A stretch of 5,452 nucleotides of DNA from positions 1 to 5,452 of the forward strand of contig JAKFXP010000050.1 in NCBI GenBank assembly GCA_021731325.1. Reading direction: 5' to 3'. Positions within the stretch are counted from its first letter, which is position 1; every line of letters begins with the position of its first letter. The notes under the pieces were generated by a model. That model had not been told where the DNA came from and ran no database searches. It was given only the letters and a program-made list of their open reading frames with translations. The position numbers were made by a program, and so were the translations under genes. Shown here in pieces: positions 5,071-5,452 of this stretch. This stretch comes from Parcubacteria group bacterium. Its GTDB lineage: Bacteria; Patescibacteriota; Minisyncoccia; Phycocordibacterales; UBA12088.

Positions 5071-5099
5071 AGGAGGCACTTATGAGCAAAGCGAGTTAG
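5071..5099 (+). other. AGGAGG site with a 5-codon open frame
   Basis: A full Shine-Dalgarno AGGAGG (5071-5076) sits 5 bases before ATG 5082, which opens MSKAS and stops at TAG 5097-5099. It is the only ideal Shine-Dalgarno and start pair in a window where the protein genes have none. It may be chance, part of a folded RNA, or a leader-like minigene; nothing downstream is coding. Confidence 0.2.
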
Positions 5100-5109
5100 T
5101 GACCTGCGT

Positions 5110-5121
5110 CAAGTCCTTCCG
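5110..5121 (+). repeat. Direct copy of the tRNA-Met T-arm 3' fragment
   Basis: CAAGTCCTTCCG is identical to 4854-4865 (T-loop, T-stem 3' strand and start of the acceptor 3' strand of tRNA-Met), in the same orientation 256 bases downstream. The similarity continues weakly: CCAGC in the tRNA against TGAGC here. Confidence 0.7.
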
Positions 5122-5154
5122 TGAGCTAAGGAACGTTGCAGAATTTGTACTTGG

Positions 5155-5183
5155 TTGAAATATATCGCAAAGTGCGGTACTCT
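5155..5183 (+). promoter_or_regulatory. Promoter of tRNA-Asp
   Basis: TTGAAA (5155-5160) and TACTCT (5178-5183) are 17 bases apart. The tRNA begins 10 bases after the -10, leaving a leader of only a few bases. Confidence 0.6.
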
Positions 5184-5192
5184 ATTCCTGTT

Positions 5193-5266
5193 GCGGGCGT
5201 AGCTCAACTGGTTAGAGCGCTGCCCTGTCACGGCAGAGGTTGAGGGTTCAAGTCCCTTCGCTCGCG
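5193..5266 (+). tRNA. tRNA-Asp (GTC)
   Basis: A 74-base cloverleaf: acceptor GCGGGCG/CGCTCGC with one G.U pair, D-stem GCTC/GAGC, D-loop AACTGGTTA with normal G18-G19, anticodon stem CTGCC/GGCAG with loop CTGTCAC (anticodon GTC), variable loop AGGTT, T-stem GAGGG/CCCTT, T-loop TTCAAGT with U55. The discriminator is G, as expected for tRNA-Asp. CCA is not encoded (CAT follows). It is canonical at 18:55, unlike the two CAT tRNAs. Its 3' acceptor strand is the beginning of the following palindrome. Confidence 0.95.
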
Positions 5267-5313
5267 CATATGAAAAGTCCCCCTACTGGGGGATTTTTCA
5301 TATGCGCGAGCGA
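5258..5313 (+). terminator. 26-bp palindromic terminator starting inside tRNA-Asp
   Basis: The arms 5258-5283 and 5288-5313 pair over 26 positions, with a single G.T (a G.U wobble in RNA), around the loop TACT. The core is CCCCC/GGGGG followed by ATTTTT (5293-5298), a normal intrinsic terminator, with AAAA on the other side making it bidirectional in form. The first nine bases of the left arm are the last T-stem base, the acceptor 3' strand and the discriminator of tRNA-Asp, so the right arm is an inverted copy of the mature tRNA end, lying beyond the U-tract. Confidence 0.8.
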
Positions 5314-5452
5314 GCGAGCAAACTGCTTGGAATAGTCACACTAATTTGGTTGGCGAAACCCATTGCATTTGATCTTCCGCTGTACACAAATGACTCCCGT
5401 AACCCATCTCATGAGGCTGCTTGGTGTCTTAAAACCACGAGCCAGGTAGAGT
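5302..5452 (+). other. Edge segment with two competing open frames, unassigned
   Basis: On plus, ATG 5302 (inside the palindrome arm) opens 50 codons to the window end: MRERASKLLGIVTLIWLAKP, then AFDLPLYTNDSRN and on, with a basic start and hydrophobic stretch that could be a signal peptide. On minus, a frame runs from the edge to TAG at 5341-5343 (36 codons, containing LARGFKTPSSLMRWVTG). The two overlap and neither is recognised. The plus frame has no Shine-Dalgarno, like other genes here, but no promoter of its own is seen. A short CGAG/GAGC tandem (5308-5319) lies at its start. The true content needs sequence beyond the edge. Confidence 0.25.

Larger units (their letters stand above)
4872..5150 (+). 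other. Hairpin-rich non-coding spacer between two tRNAs; candidate structured RNA
   Basis: No convincing protein gene is present. Successive helices can be read: GTACGATGC/GCATCGTAC (4896-4904 with 4909-4917); GAAATGCT/AGCATTTC (4927-4934 with 4938-4945); a bulged helix TCATT, GGG, CTTTTGT (4953-4969) with ACAAAAG, CCC, AATGA (4981-4996); CAGATTCT/AGAATTTG (5002-5009 with 5013-5020, one G.U); and TGTTCC/GGAACA (5034-5039 with 5052-5057), enclosed by AGCC/GGCT. The apical loop of the third helix can pair back to 4943-4948. The tRNA-Met promoter would transcribe into it, as no T-run terminator follows that tRNA. I do not recognise it as RNase P RNA, tmRNA, SRP RNA or 6S RNA. It may be a tRNA-linked ncRNA or a decayed mobile insertion. 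Confidence 0.45.

Noticed and set aside
4831..5089. Two minus-strand open frames over the tRNA spacer
   Set aside because: One overlaps tRNA-Met; both run through helices and show no domain or coding character.
4872..5150. RNase P RNA, tmRNA, SRP RNA or 6S RNA
   Set aside because: The conserved cores I would expect (for example GAGGAAAGTCC of RNase P, the tmRNA tRNA-like ends, or the SRP GGAAGCAG loop) are not present.

Overview
The window looks like a piece of a small-genome bacterium of the Candidate Phyla Radiation (Patescibacteria, possibly a Parcubacteria-type lineage). The reasons: a membrane protein ending in a HEPN-like domain of a type I associate with these genomes; start codons without Shine-Dalgarno sites and with promoters almost on the ATG; three tRNA genes that do not encode a full CCA end; and two of those tRNAs with a changed D-loop/T-loop contact. 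The lineage is inferred from memory of such genomes and no database was searched. The genetic code is standard, with TAG and TAA stops.

Layout on the plus strand: the 3' end of gatA (1-373); a 443-residue membrane protein with three external SH3-like repeats and a cytoplasmic HEPN-like domain (408-1739); a spacer with degenerate 7-base repeats; an S51/dipeptidase-E-like serine peptidase (1795-2415); a 400-base gene-poor stretch packed with hairpins that holds the initiator tRNA on the minus strand (2634-2704); a secreted GH18 glycoside hydrolase (2817-4013) followed after 13 bases by a polytopic membrane protein (4027-4737); then elongator tRNA-CAT (4798-4871), a 280-base structured spacer, tRNA-Asp (5193-5266) with a strong palindromic terminator, and an edge segment that cannot be assigned.

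The protein genes have no obvious shared pathway. GatA belongs to tRNA-dependent amidation. The SH3b/HEPN protein and the GH18 enzyme both face the envelope or the outside. The GH18 and the downstream membrane protein probably share a transcript. Each tRNA has its own recognisable promoter.

The most unusual signals surround the tRNAs. Two tRNAs (fMet and Asp) run into long, nearly perfect palindromes whose first arm is the 3' strand of their own acceptor stem. Two tRNAs (fMet and Met) are followed, 224 and 256 bases downstream, by a same-orientation copy of their T-arm 3' fragment, with a hairpin-rich non-coding segment in between. This arrangement is reminiscent of short non-autonomous elements at tRNA 3' ends. 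Both CAT tRNAs carry A18 with G55 in place of G18 with U55, while tRNA-Asp is canonical.
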